Assembly (NCBI GenBank): GCA_023389535.1
Contig: JAEWEH010000403.1
Span: 1-6,986 of the forward strand
Source: Pseudomonadota bacterium
GTDB lineage: Bacteria; Pseudomonadota; Gammaproteobacteria; Burkholderiales; Burkholderiaceae_B
Reading direction: 5' to 3'
Length of the DNA stretch: 6,986 nt
The notes beneath the pieces were generated by a model. That model was not told the origin of the DNA, did not search any database, and worked only from the letters and a program-made list of their open reading frames with translations. Numbering within the stretch: the stretch's first letter is position 1; each line of letters begins with the position of its first letter. Made by a program: the position numbers and the translations under genes. This document shows positions 1 through 5,749 of this stretch, in pieces.

Positions 1-223
1 TGAATAGGGAGCGACACAAATTCGAAATTGCCATAAGAATCAAGCCAGTTGAGGAGAAAAAACATTCGACCCGCGTTAGGCGAAGCACCGCAGACGCGCC
101 ATACCGATGGGAACTGTAAGTCCAGGGATTATAGATGGCTGGCCCGTTACTTGCTGAGTCGGGCCGGGGTGAGCCGGGCCTGCCGGTAGCCCTGTTGCAC
201 GCATGCTTATCAAGGAGAAAGAA
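1..223. other. Non-coding leader upstream of entericidin gene
   Basis: I see no convincing gene here. The first 60 bases are noticeably more AT-rich than the rest. A possible stem lies at 139-146 paired with 160-167 (CTGGCCCG against CGGGCCGG, one G-U pair, 13-base loop), a little upstream of the entericidin ribosome binding site. A TATAGA hexamer at 130-135 could be a -10 box, but I find no matching -35 box at normal spacing. Entericidin B of Escherichia coli is stationary-phase controlled, and such promoters often lack a clear -35, so a promoter here is possible but not demonstrated. Confidence 0.3.
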
Positions 224-355
224 ATGAAAATACGTATCTTGTTGCCGATCATTCTTGCCGTTGCAGCCTTTGCCTCTGCATGCACCAATACCATGCGTGG
301 GGCAGGTCAGGATATCGAACGCGGGGGCGAGAAAATCCAGCAGAAGGCCAGTTGA
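224..355 (+). CDS. Entericidin A/B-family small lipoprotein
   Basis: A 43-residue lipoprotein precursor. The sequence shows a short charged start (MKIR), a hydrophobic stretch at residues 5-18, and a lipobox ending in FASAC with the lipidated cysteine at residue 20. The mature part is only about 24 residues, polar and Gly/Gln/Lys-rich, and carries the family signature TMRGAGQDIERGGEKIQ. Family members are tiny membrane-anchored lipoproteins. In E. coli EcnA and EcnB form an antidote/toxin pair linked to stationary-phase bacteriolysis, whereas many proteobacteria carry a single copy, as seen here, whose role is unclear. The start is fixed by AAGGAG at 212-217, six bases before the ATG. Two hairpins follow the stop codon and may end the transcript. 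The family call is firm; a toxic role is not shown by the sequence. Confidence 0.88.
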   Translation: MKIRILLPIILAVAAFASACTNTMRGAGQDIERGGEKIQQKAS

Positions 356-373
356 TGGCTTGCTTCTGACATC

Positions 374-420
374 GCGGGGACAGCTTCGCAGGCGTCGAAC
401 GCCCTGCAGTCTGTCCCCGC
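374..420 (+). repeat. Strong nested hairpin (REP-like or terminator)
   Basis: A perfect 10-bp outer stem pairs GCGGGGACAG (374-383) with CTGTCCCCGC (411-420). Inside it lies a second stem, GGCGT (391-395) with ACGCC (399-403), extended by GCA/TGC (388-390 with 405-407) around a bulged C404. It begins 18 bases after the entericidin stop. Only four T residues follow (426-429, in CTTTTG), so it is a weak candidate for intrinsic termination. The GGGGACAG/CTGTCCCC arms look like the kind of extragenic palindrome that recurs in many beta-proteobacterial genomes. That resemblance is from general knowledge and only a genome-wide count would settle it. Confidence 0.6.
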
Positions 421-436
421 AACGCTTTTGTGTGCC

Positions 437-474
437 GCCGCGGCCTGCGAAGGTTCGCGGCGCAGGCCTGCGGC
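437..474 (+). repeat. Second GC-rich hairpin
   Basis: A 13-bp stem pairs bases 437-449 (GCCGCGGCCTGCG) with 461-474 (CGCAGGCCTGCGGC), leaving T469 bulged and an 11-base loop. It sits 16 bases after the previous hairpin, and no T-run follows. Together the two structures fill much of the gap between the entericidin gene and the MscS-type gene. The function could be termination, mRNA end protection, or a repetitive extragenic element. Confidence 0.5.
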
Positions 475-576
475 AATGCGTTCTCGAAAGGATGTGATGA
501 CGCAGGCGCTGTGGGCGCCGTGGAGTCTTGATGGCGCAGTGCGATTCCGCAGCAACCACGGAATTTTCGGAGGACG

Positions 577-1710
577 ATGATGCAGGCTTGGTGGACAGAC
601 ACAACCATACTGTCGATTCCGTTATGGAATTGGGTCGTGGCGCTGGCAGTCACGGCCATAGCATTGCTTCTTCTGGTCTCGATGCGGCGGTTCGTGCGCG
701 CCAGGCTGGGCCGGCGGAATCAGGACGGCCGCCATCGAATGTGGGTGACCGAGCTAGTGCTGCGCGCGGTAGCCAGTACCAGCGCCTTCGCGCTCTTTGT
801 GCTGGCCGTGCTGATCGGCGTCAAATTCCTGGAGCTTCCCGTTGCATGGCGCAGTGGCCTGTCGCAACTATGGTTCGTGGCCGTCGTGTTGCAGGTGGCT
901 TTCTGGGCCAGTAGCGCCACCACGTACGCCATGGGGCGATATATGGACCAGCGCCCGGACTTGAACCGGGTCACCATGACGATAGTGGCCATGGCTTTGC
1001 GTGCCGTGCTCTGGGTCGTAGCCATCCTGGCCATCCTGGATAATATGGGGGTGAATATCACCGCCTTCGTAGCGAGCCTGGGCATTGGCGGCGTGGCGGT
1101 GGCGCTGGCGGCACAAGTCGTCCTGAGCGACTTGTTCGCGTCGATCTCCATCGGACTGGACAAGCCGTTCGAGCCCGGCGATTTCATTGTGGTCGGCGGC
1201 GTTGCCGGCAGCATCGAGCATGTTGGCTTGAAGACCACCCGCATCCGCAGCCTGGGCGGTGAACAGATCGTATGTTCGAATACGGAATTGCTGAAGCAGA
1301 CCATACAGAACTACAAACGCATGGATTTACGCCGTATCGCTTTCCGCTTTACGGTCGCCTATGGGGCCACCGCCGCGCAGGCCGAAGCCATCGCCGGGGC
1401 GGTCAAGGACATCATCAACGATATCCCGGGCACGCGCTATGACCGGGCGCATTTGCTTCAGTTTTCGGAGCGCGGCCTGGAATTCGAGGTGGTCTATTAC
1501 GTCCTGAGCGCGGATTACAACCGCTATATGGATATCCAGCAAAAGATCAACCTGGAAATCATGCGCAAGCTGGAAAACCAAGAGCTCCATTTCGGCCGTG
1601 AAGAGATGCGAGTGCGCTATGAAGGCGCCCAGTCTGGCAACGCGCCATATGGCCGCGCCCAACACTCGCCCGTCCAGGGCGCCTTGCTCAGCGGCACACC
1701 AAGAAACTGA
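577..1710 (+). CDS. MscS-family mechanosensitive ion channel
   Basis: A 377-residue inner-membrane channel of the small-conductance mechanosensitive family, which opens under membrane tension to release solutes during osmotic downshock. Hydrophobic segments lie near residues 16-36, 60-83, 96-118 and 131-155, followed by the diagnostic pore helix and beta-domain start at 161-205. The Gly/Ala-packed stretch ASLGIGGVAVALAAQ (165-179) leads into LFASISIGLDKPFEPGDFI, then the cytoplasmic domain with TTRIRSLGGEQIVCSNTEL (220-238). E. coli MscS has 286 residues and three helices, so this protein carries two extra N-terminal helices, as in many YbdG/YnaI-like paralogues. The tail beyond about residue 350 is polar and probably disordered. 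Two adjacent ATGs exist: GGAGG (569-573) is only three bases before the ATG at 577 but six before the one at 580, so 580 is the more likely real start. Confidence 0.9.
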   Translation: MMQAWWTDTTILSIPLWNWVVALAVTAIALLLLVSMRRFVRARLGRRNQDGRHRMWVTELVLRAVASTSAFALFVLAVLIGVKFLELPVAWRSGLSQLWFVAVVLQVAFWASSATTYAMGRYMDQRPDLNRVTMTIVAMALRAVLWVVAILAILDNMGVNITAFVASLGIGGVAVALAAQVVLSDLFASISIGLDKPFEPGDFIVVGGVAGSIEHVGLKTTRIRSLGGEQIVCSNTELLKQTIQNYKRMDLRRIAFRFTVAYGATAAQAEAIAGAVKDIINDIPGTRYDRAHLLQFSERGLEFEVVYYVLSADYNRYMDIQQKINLEIMRKLENQELHFGREEMRVRYEGAQSGNAPYGRAQHSPVQGALLSGTPRN

Positions 1711-1736
1711 CGTGTGGGCGCCCTGGCCGCTATACT
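1707..1736 (+). promoter_or_regulatory. Candidate sigma-70 promoter for YchJ-like gene
   Basis: CTGACG at 1707-1712 (four of six matches to TTGACA) and TATACT at 1731-1736 (five of six matches to TATAAT) are separated by 18 bases. The -35 box overlaps the stop codon of the MscS-type gene. Transcription would begin near 1743, leaving a leader of about 24 bases before the ATG at 1767. This is a pattern match only. Confidence 0.4.
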
Positions 1737-1766
1737 TGGCGCCATGCCAATGATGCCTCTTATCGC

Positions 1767-2183
1767 ATGAAGCGAAACCGAGTTCTCCCGGCAGCGGCCA
1801 CGCCCTGCCCTTGCGGCAACCCCGCCGGTTACGCAGATTGCTGTGCGCGCTGGCATCACGGTCCGCAACGCCTGATGGCTCCTGACGCAGCGAGCCTGAT
1901 GCGGTCTCGCTACAGCGCTTTCGCGCTGGACCAACTCGATTATCTGCTGGACACCTGGCACGTCAGCACCCGCCCCGAGAATCTGGAAGCCAATGCGCCT
2001 GGAACTAAGTGGCTGGGGCTGGAATTGCGGCATCACGCCCAACAAGACGCCAGCCATGCCACGGTAGAATTCGTGGCCCGCTTCCGCCAGGACGGCCGGG
2101 CCGTTCGGCTGCATGAGATCAGCCGCTTTGTTTGCGAGGACGGCAGATGGTTTTATGTCGACGGCGACTTCGTGCAAAAGTAA
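1767..2183 (+). CDS. YchJ/UPF0225-family protein, SEC-C motif
   Basis: A 138-residue cytosolic protein of unknown function. An N-terminal SEC-C type metal-binding motif, CPCGNPAGYADCC (Cys14, Cys16, Cys25, Cys26), is followed by the YchJ core: LMRSRYSAFALDQLDYLLDTWHVSTRP (residues 44-70), WLGLEL (82-87), and EFVARFRQDGRAVRLHEISRFVCEDGRWFYVDG (101-133). This matches the NTF2-like fold assigned to the family. E. coli YchJ has a second SEC-C motif at its C-terminus; this protein stops just after the core and lacks it, so only one metal site is present. SEC-C motifs bind zinc and in SecA contact SecB and ribosomes; no such role is shown for YchJ. No Shine-Dalgarno sequence is visible before the ATG, and no in-frame alternative start lies between the upstream gene and 1767. 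The gene converges on the TrhA-like gene, with 10 bases between the stops. Confidence 0.85.
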   Translation: MKRNRVLPAAATPCPCGNPAGYADCCARWHHGPQRLMAPDAASLMRSRYSAFALDQLDYLLDTWHVSTRPENLEANAPGTKWLGLELRHHAQQDASHATVEFVARFRQDGRAVRLHEISRFVCEDGRWFYVDGDFVQK

Positions 2184-2193
2184 TGCCACGGCA

Positions 2194-2814
2194 TCACGCC
2201 ACGTATTGCAACACCGTAAAATAGTGGCAGGCGCTGCCGCCCAACACGAATAAATGCCAGACGCCATGCCCGTACTGCCATTTCTCGTCCGTGGCGTAAA
2301 AGACGATACCCAGTGTATAGACCAGGCCTCCGGCAGCCAGCCAGCGGAAACCTTCCCAAGTCAAAGCATTTACCAGTGGTGCAGCGGCAATGATCGCTAT
2401 CCATCCCATGGCGACGTAAAGGATCAAGGAAAATATACGCAGTCCCCTGGCAAGCCATATTTCCTGAGCGATGCCAATAATGGCAAGGCCCCATACCGTC
2501 CCGAAGAGCGACCAACCCCAAGCGCCCCGCAAGCTGACCAAAGCAAAAGGCGTATAGCTGCCGGCGATCAGCAGATAAATGGCGCAGTGATCGAACTTGC
2601 ACCAGATGCGCTTGGCGCGCCCCCGCAGGCTGTGATAAAGCGTGGAGGCCAGATACAGGCACAGCAGCATCGTGCCATAAATGCTGAAGCTGACGATCTT
2701 CCATGGGTCTCCGACCAGGGCGCCCTGAACGATCAGGACGACACCGCCGGCCAGCGCCGCGATGGCGCCGGTCAGATGCGTAACGCTATTGAAGCGTTCG
2801 CCTTCAAGCACCAT
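2194..2814 (-). CDS. trhA: TrhA/hemolysin III-family membrane protein
   Basis: A 206-residue integral membrane protein of the hemolysin III/YqfA (PAQR-related, CREST superfamily) family with about seven transmembrane helices (near 15-34, 44-62, 76-94, 101-119, 127-145, 157-174 and 185-204). The superfamily's conserved polar residues are present: STLYH (Ser57, His61), FDH (Asp75, His76), IAGSYTPF (83-90), and the HxxxH pair His183/His187 in HGVWHLF, plus His197. By analogy with PAQR receptors these could form a metal site for a membrane hydrolase. E. coli YqfA (TrhA) is linked to membrane energetics, and the haemolysin name comes from a Bacillus cereus homologue and need not apply. The frame is open up to 2925, but I chose 2814 because AGGA (2820-2823) lies five bases upstream and the extra 37 residues do not resemble the family N-terminus. 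Confidence 0.88.
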   Translation of the reverse strand: MVLEGERFNSVTHLTGAIAALAGGVVLIVQGALVGDPWKIVSFSIYGTMLLCLYLASTLYHSLRGRAKRIWCKFDHCAIYLLIAGSYTPFALVSLRGAWGWSLFGTVWGLAIIGIAQEIWLARGLRIFSLILYVAMGWIAIIAAAPLVNALTWEGFRWLAAGGLVYTLGIVFYATDEKWQYGHGVWHLFVLGGSACHYFTVLQYVA

Positions 2815-3113
2815 GATGATCCTGTTCCTGCATGATATTCCCCTCGGCACCAGGCTGACCATCCTGCCGCATGGACCACTGCAGGGCTGGCCGAAAACCA
2901 GCACTATGGCGGCATTGGCCCGCACAGTCCTTAATCCGGATCAAGAAACCATAATGGAAACACCGCGTTCCAATTGAAGCGGGCCTCCGCAACAATAGAT
3001 GCCGCATCCAATTTTCAGCATGTTAATAATGGTAAACAATCACCCTAAGGGCCGAAAAGCGAGCATACGGACGGTAAGATCAATGGACTCGTTCACTGTT
3101 ATCAGGAGGTCAT
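2815..3113. other. Divergent intergenic region, trhA and DUF3597 gene
   Basis: About 300 bases with no gene I can support; it must hold the promoters for the two divergent neighbours. It is AT-rich at 2930-3045. An imperfect dyad, TTAATCCGGATCAA at 2931-2944 (six of seven pairs), could be an operator. For the plus strand, TTTTCA (3012-3017) and AACAAT (3035-3040) with a 17-base spacer is a weak promoter match (four of six in each box). For the minus strand I found no clear promoter. Short open frames across this stretch look like chance. Confidence 0.35.
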
Positions 3114-3638
3114 ATGGGGTTCTTTAAAACCATCCTTAGTAAGCTGGGCATTGGAGATTCCGCTGCCGCACCCGCTCCTGGTGGCGCTACGCCGGGCGCC
3201 AATACGCCCGGCGCGTCGCCTGCCGCCGGCACCACACCCGCGACCGGCACGGCGCCAAGTTCGACGGCATCCTCACCAACCGGTTCTACCACGGCACCAC
3301 CATCATCGACGCCTCCCGCATCAGGCTCTACATCTACGTCTACGCCAGCCTCACAATCCTCCGCAACACCCGTAAGCAGTGTGGACGTCGTCGCCCAGCT
3401 GGAACAGCGCGCCGCAAGTAATGCGCAGAAACTGAACTGGCGCACTTCCATTGTTGACCTGCTGAAGCTGCTGGATATAGACAGCAGCCTGACCGCCCGC
3501 AAGGAATTGGCGACGGAACTAGGCTGCCCGGCGAATCTGATGGGCGATTCGGCTCAGATGAATATGTGGCTCCACAAGGAAGTGTTGAAGCGCATTGCGC
3601 AGAATGGCGGGAATATTCCGGCTGAACTGCTCGACTAA
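3114..3638 (+). CDS. DUF3597 domain-containing protein
   Basis: A 174-residue protein in three parts. An amphipathic N-terminal stretch (MGFFKTILSKLGIG, residues 1-14) is followed by a linker at about 17-88 made almost wholly of Ala, Pro, Ser, Thr and Gly. The C-terminal DUF3597 domain (about 90-174) contains LNWRTSIVDLLKLLDIDSSLTARKELATELG (107-137) and ends in NGGNIPAELLD. The domain is small and helical, and no biochemical role is established; the wording around Asp/Ser-Ser-Leu and the Ala-Arg-Lys-Glu-Leu stretch is typical of the family. The start is well supported by AGGAGG at 3104-3109, four bases before the ATG. There is no signal peptide, so it is probably cytosolic, although the N-terminal stretch could lie on a membrane surface. 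Homologues commonly vary in linker length. Confidence 0.85.
   Translation: MGFFKTILSKLGIGDSAAAPAPGGATPGANTPGASPAAGTTPATGTAPSSTASSPTGSTTAPPSSTPPASGSTSTSTPASQSSATPVSSVDVVAQLEQRAASNAQKLNWRTSIVDLLKLLDIDSSLTARKELATELGCPANLMGDSAQMNMWLHKEVLKRIAQNGGNIPAELLD
3190..3213 (+). repeat. Perfect hairpin inside DUF3597 linker
   Basis: A 9-bp perfect stem, CGCCGGGCG (3190-3198) with CGCCCGGCG (3205-3213), encloses a six-base loop within the codons of the Pro/Gly-rich linker. The two arms encode the repeated TPGA residues, so the dyad may simply be a by-product of a repeated Thr-Pro-Gly-Ala motif in GC-rich DNA. Confidence 0.4.
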
Positions 3639-3651
3639 GTAGGCGGCATGG

Positions 3652-3672
3652 CTGGCCTGCCAAGCAGGCCAG
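3652..3672. terminator. Candidate bidirectional terminator hairpin
   Basis: A 9-bp perfect stem, CTGGCCTGC (3652-3660) with GCAGGCCAG (3664-3672), has a CAA loop. It starts 13 bases after the DUF3597 gene stop and lies between that gene and the convergent PrpF-like gene. Neither strand has a T-run directly after the stem, so it is not a classical intrinsic terminator, but the position between converging genes fits transcript-end formation. Confidence 0.45.
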
Positions 3673-3745
3673 GCCTGTCAGGACCCACTCAGCGAATTCC
3701 AGCACCTATTCCTGCGCCAAGCGCCACCAGCCAGCAGAGTCTTGC

Positions 3746-4888
3746 CTAGGCGTACACAAAGCCATCGAAGAGGCGCCGGGCGGTTCGATATAGGGAAGCA
3801 CTATGCACCCGAATGCGGCCGCCGCCTTTGTCCAGGCTAGCGGCTACATTCAGAATTCCCGACGGCATCCCTATGCGCAAAGAGCTCGTGTTCTGCCGGT
3901 TTGCTCCAAGAATAGCATCAAGCAGCGACCCCTCTACCTCCGCAGCTACGGCGCAGCAAAGGGAAGCGGTAATAGGCAAGGCCAAGTGTGGCTGTCCATT
4001 GGCGAAGGCGCGAACCGTGAAGTCGACATCGTGGACTGCGATCGCGGCGCCGGACAAAGTGCCACTATCCATCGCCGGTGCAATGACGCAAACAAAAGGC
4101 GCAACCGGCTTGGCTGCCGCAGCCTCGATATCTGGCGCCAGACCCATCGCGACGGATGCATGACGCCTTGCCTGTTCTACCAATGCAACGACTTCCGCGC
4201 GCGTCGAGATCTCGGACGGAAGCTCGCTTCCCTCCAGGCCCAGAGCGCCGGCATCGATGAATACACAGGATGTTCCTGCATCGATTAAGGATACAGCCAT
4301 CGATCCGTAAGCAGGGATCCGCAGCGTGTCCCGCGCATTCCCGGTAGGAAGAAGTTTGCCCGTCATAGCGCCGGCGGGATCGATGAAGTCGAGCCTGACG
4401 GGAGGAGCCTCACCGGCTACACCCGGAATGCCCATAAGGCCTCGCACCGGGGGAGCACCGTTTCCGATATCCAGTGTCGCACGCAATGCCTTCTTTGTAT
4501 TCGTATTAAAGATTCGTACCGCAGTCTGCTGACTACCTGTTGGAACCAGTCCCTCCTGCTGGGCAAAGAGCGCGACCGCCGCGGACATATTGCCGCAGAT
4601 GCTTCCATAGTCGACTTTAGCCTGTTTCACGGACACCTGGGCAAATGTGTAGTCGACATCGAAACCATCACGACTGGCCGGCTCGACAATACACACCTTG
4701 GACAAGGTGGATGTCCCGCCCCCCATGCCATCCAGTTGGCGGCCATAGGGGTCGGGACTACCCATAGCCCCAAGGAAGATGCCATCCCACTCCGCGCGAT
4801 CGGCTGGTAGGTCGCGGCGATGAAACACCAATCCTTTGCTGGTACCGCCCCTCATATAGACGGCGGGGATTCGATTGCGATTAATCAT
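3746..4888 (-). CDS. prpF: PrpF-family isomerase, GalD-like
   Basis: A 380-residue enzyme of the PrpF family (two-domain diaminopimelate-epimerase fold). These proteins move double bonds in tricarboxylic acids: PrpF isomerises aconitates in the 2-methylcitrate cycle with AcnD, and GalD of Pseudomonas putida tautomerises 4-oxalomesaconate in gallate breakdown. Motifs seen are IPAVYMRGGTSKG (7-19), MGSPDPYGRQLDGMGGGTSTLSKV (42-65), VDYGSICGN (92-100), LLPTGNARD (179-187), MPSG (341-344) and RTARRLFDG (368-376). Lys64 and Cys98 are the likely counterparts of the catalytic Lys and Cys described for Shewanella PrpF. No acnD or prpC lies nearby, while a GalB-like gene is 30 bases upstream, which favours an oxalomesaconate-type substrate. 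A TTG at 4909 would add seven residues; I prefer the ATG at 4888 because the family begins close to the MRGGTSKG motif, although no strong ribosome binding site precedes either. Confidence 0.85.
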   Translation of the reverse strand: MINRNRIPAVYMRGGTSKGLVFHRRDLPADRAEWDGIFLGAMGSPDPYGRQLDGMGGGTSTLSKVCIVEPASRDGFDVDYTFAQVSVKQAKVDYGSICGNMSAAVALFAQQEGLVPTGSQQTAVRIFNTNTKKALRATLDIGNGAPPVRGLMGIPGVAGEAPPVRLDFIDPAGAMTGKLLPTGNARDTLRIPAYGSMAVSLIDAGTSCVFIDAGALGLEGSELPSEISTRAEVVALVEQARRHASVAMGLAPDIEAAAAKPVAPFVCVIAPAMDSGTLSGAAIAVHDVDFTVRAFANGQPHLALPITASLCCAVAAEVEGSLLDAILGANRQNTSSLRIGMPSGILNVAASLDKGGGRIRVHSASLYRTARRLFDGFVYA

Positions 4889-4918
4889 AGAGAAAAAGCC
4901 CCCGCACAACTACTTGCA

Positions 4919-5638
4919 TCATGCCAGCTCTTCGGTCACTTGGGGAAATACCCTTTGATAGGCTTCCGCATACTTGATCTTTTTATTCGAGTTGCGGCTG
5001 GCCTGCACGCCGCGCTGCAATGCGACGCGGGTGTAGTAGTCCCACATATATTCCTGCGCGTGCATTAATTCGAAGGTGGCGCGCTTGCGGTCCCATACCT
5101 CCGTGATATCGACCAGAACGCTGGGCGTCCATTGACAGACTTCGGGCTGATGCGGCTCGAACAAGAATACCGGCGGAGCTCCTAATACCGCTTGTTCCGG
5201 TTGGTGGCCATGCGCTTGGGCAATGATGCGCGCTTCTTGTGCGACGTGCGTGGTCAAGGAGTGGTCGAAGTTATATGGGTCCCGTTCGGAATGGGTGAGC
5301 ACGAATTCGGGTCGCAGCTCGCGGTAGATATCGGCCAGCTCGTACAAGACGTCTTCAGAAACGCGCAAAGGGTAATCCCCGCAGTCCAGGAACCTGGTGC
5401 TGGCGCCCAGCATGCTGGCCGCGCGCGTGGCTTCGTCCCGCCGGTCCTGCTTCACCTGTTCCAGCGTCATGCCGGGCTGGCGCCACAGCTTGGCCGATTC
5501 GCCCCTTTCCCCAAAAGACAGACACACCACGGTCATGTTCCACCCGCGGGCCGCATACAGGGCAATGACGCCCCCTGCGCGCCAGACAAAGTCGCCTGCA
5601 TGAGCACTGATTATCAATCCATTCTTTGGTGCAGTCAT
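4919..5638 (-). CDS. galB: GalB-like 4-oxalomesaconate hydratase (PIG-L fold)
   Basis: A 239-residue enzyme of the PIG-L/LmbE superfamily. Most members are zinc-dependent deacetylases marked by AHPDDE; this one reads SAHAGDFVWRAGG (11-23), with His13 and Asp16 kept but Phe in place of the usual catalytic acid. That is the pattern of GalB from Pseudomonas putida, a zinc hydratase converting the enol form of 4-oxalomesaconate to 4-carboxy-4-hydroxy-2-oxoadipate in gallate and protocatechuate 4,5-cleavage. Other stretches I recognise as GalB-like are VVCLSFGERGESAKLW (37-52), LTHSERDPYNFDH (114-126), APPVFLFEPHQPE (154-166) and YYTRVALQRGVQA (201-213). His126 or His131 is the probable third metal ligand. 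The start is supported by GGAAGGA (5641-5647) just before the ATG. It lies between the Bug receptor and PrpF-like genes on the same strand. The fold and subfamily are fairly sure; the exact substrate is inferred. Confidence 0.82.
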   Translation of the reverse strand: MTAPKNGLIISAHAGDFVWRAGGVIALYAARGWNMTVVCLSFGERGESAKLWRQPGMTLEQVKQDRRDEATRAASMLGASTRFLDCGDYPLRVSEDVLYELADIYRELRPEFVLTHSERDPYNFDHSLTTHVAQEARIIAQAHGHQPEQAVLGAPPVFLFEPHQPEVCQWTPSVLVDITEVWDRKRATFELMHAQEYMWDYYTRVALQRGVQASRNSNKKIKYAEAYQRVFPQVTEELA

Positions 5639-5749
5639 TTTCCTTCCATCATCCTTCTGCTTGCTTGCGGGCCCTATGGCATATGACGCGTCGGGCCCTT
5701 GCGAATTCGCGTGGCATCGGTGGCCGCAGCGCGCGGCCGCCGAGTTTAT
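5639..5749 (-). other. Spacer between receptor and hydratase genes
   Basis: The 111-base spacer within the presumed operon holds several dyads and no gene. The best is the stem 5718-5727 with 5733-5742 (listed separately). Two GGGCCC palindromes lie at 5669-5674 and 5693-5698, and GCGAATTCGC, a perfect 10-base palindrome, at 5701-5710. I see no clear promoter for the downstream genes. Confidence 0.4.
5718..5742 (-). terminator. Hairpin just after receptor gene stop
   Basis: The arms 5718-5727 and 5733-5742 pair over ten positions around a five-base loop. On the transcribed (minus) strand this gives CGG, one C-A mismatch, then a perfect six-pair GGCCGC/GCGGCC stem. It begins seven bases after the receptor gene stop. 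No T-run follows, so it more likely protects or processes the message 3' end than stops transcription. Such structures after binding-protein genes often raise receptor levels relative to downstream genes. Confidence 0.4.

Noticed and set aside
374..474. CRISPR-like array from the repeated GC-rich blocks
   Set aside because: The blocks are inverted arms of two different hairpins, not regularly spaced direct repeats.
249..659. 136-codon minus-strand open frame over the hairpin region
   Set aside because: It crosses the entericidin gene, both hairpins and the start of the channel gene, and its protein resembles no family I know.
720..1304. 194-codon minus-strand open frame inside the MscS-type gene
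   Set aside because: It is Thr/Ser/Ala-rich nonsense complementary to the channel codons, with no domain or ribosome binding site.
1617..2267. 216-codon minus-strand open frame across the mscS-ychJ junction
   Set aside because: It overlaps two recognisable plus-strand genes and carries no family motif.
2815..2925. N-terminal extension of the TrhA-like protein to an upstream start
   Set aside because: The added 37 residues do not look like the family, whereas the ATG at 2814 has AGGA five bases upstream and gives the usual length of about 206 residues.
3803..4288. 161-codon open frame on the plus strand opposite the PrpF-like gene
   Set aside because: The minus-strand frame shows conserved family motifs throughout; the plus frame has none.
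4889..4909. TTG start giving PrpF-like protein seven more residues
   Set aside because: The ATG at 4888 places the conserved MRGGTSKG motif at the usual distance from the N-terminus, and there is no better ribosome binding site for the TTG.
4919..5638. Calling the PIG-L-fold protein an N-acetylglucosamine deacetylase
   Set aside because: The catalytic acid of AHPDDE is replaced, and long stretches match the GalB hydratase type instead.
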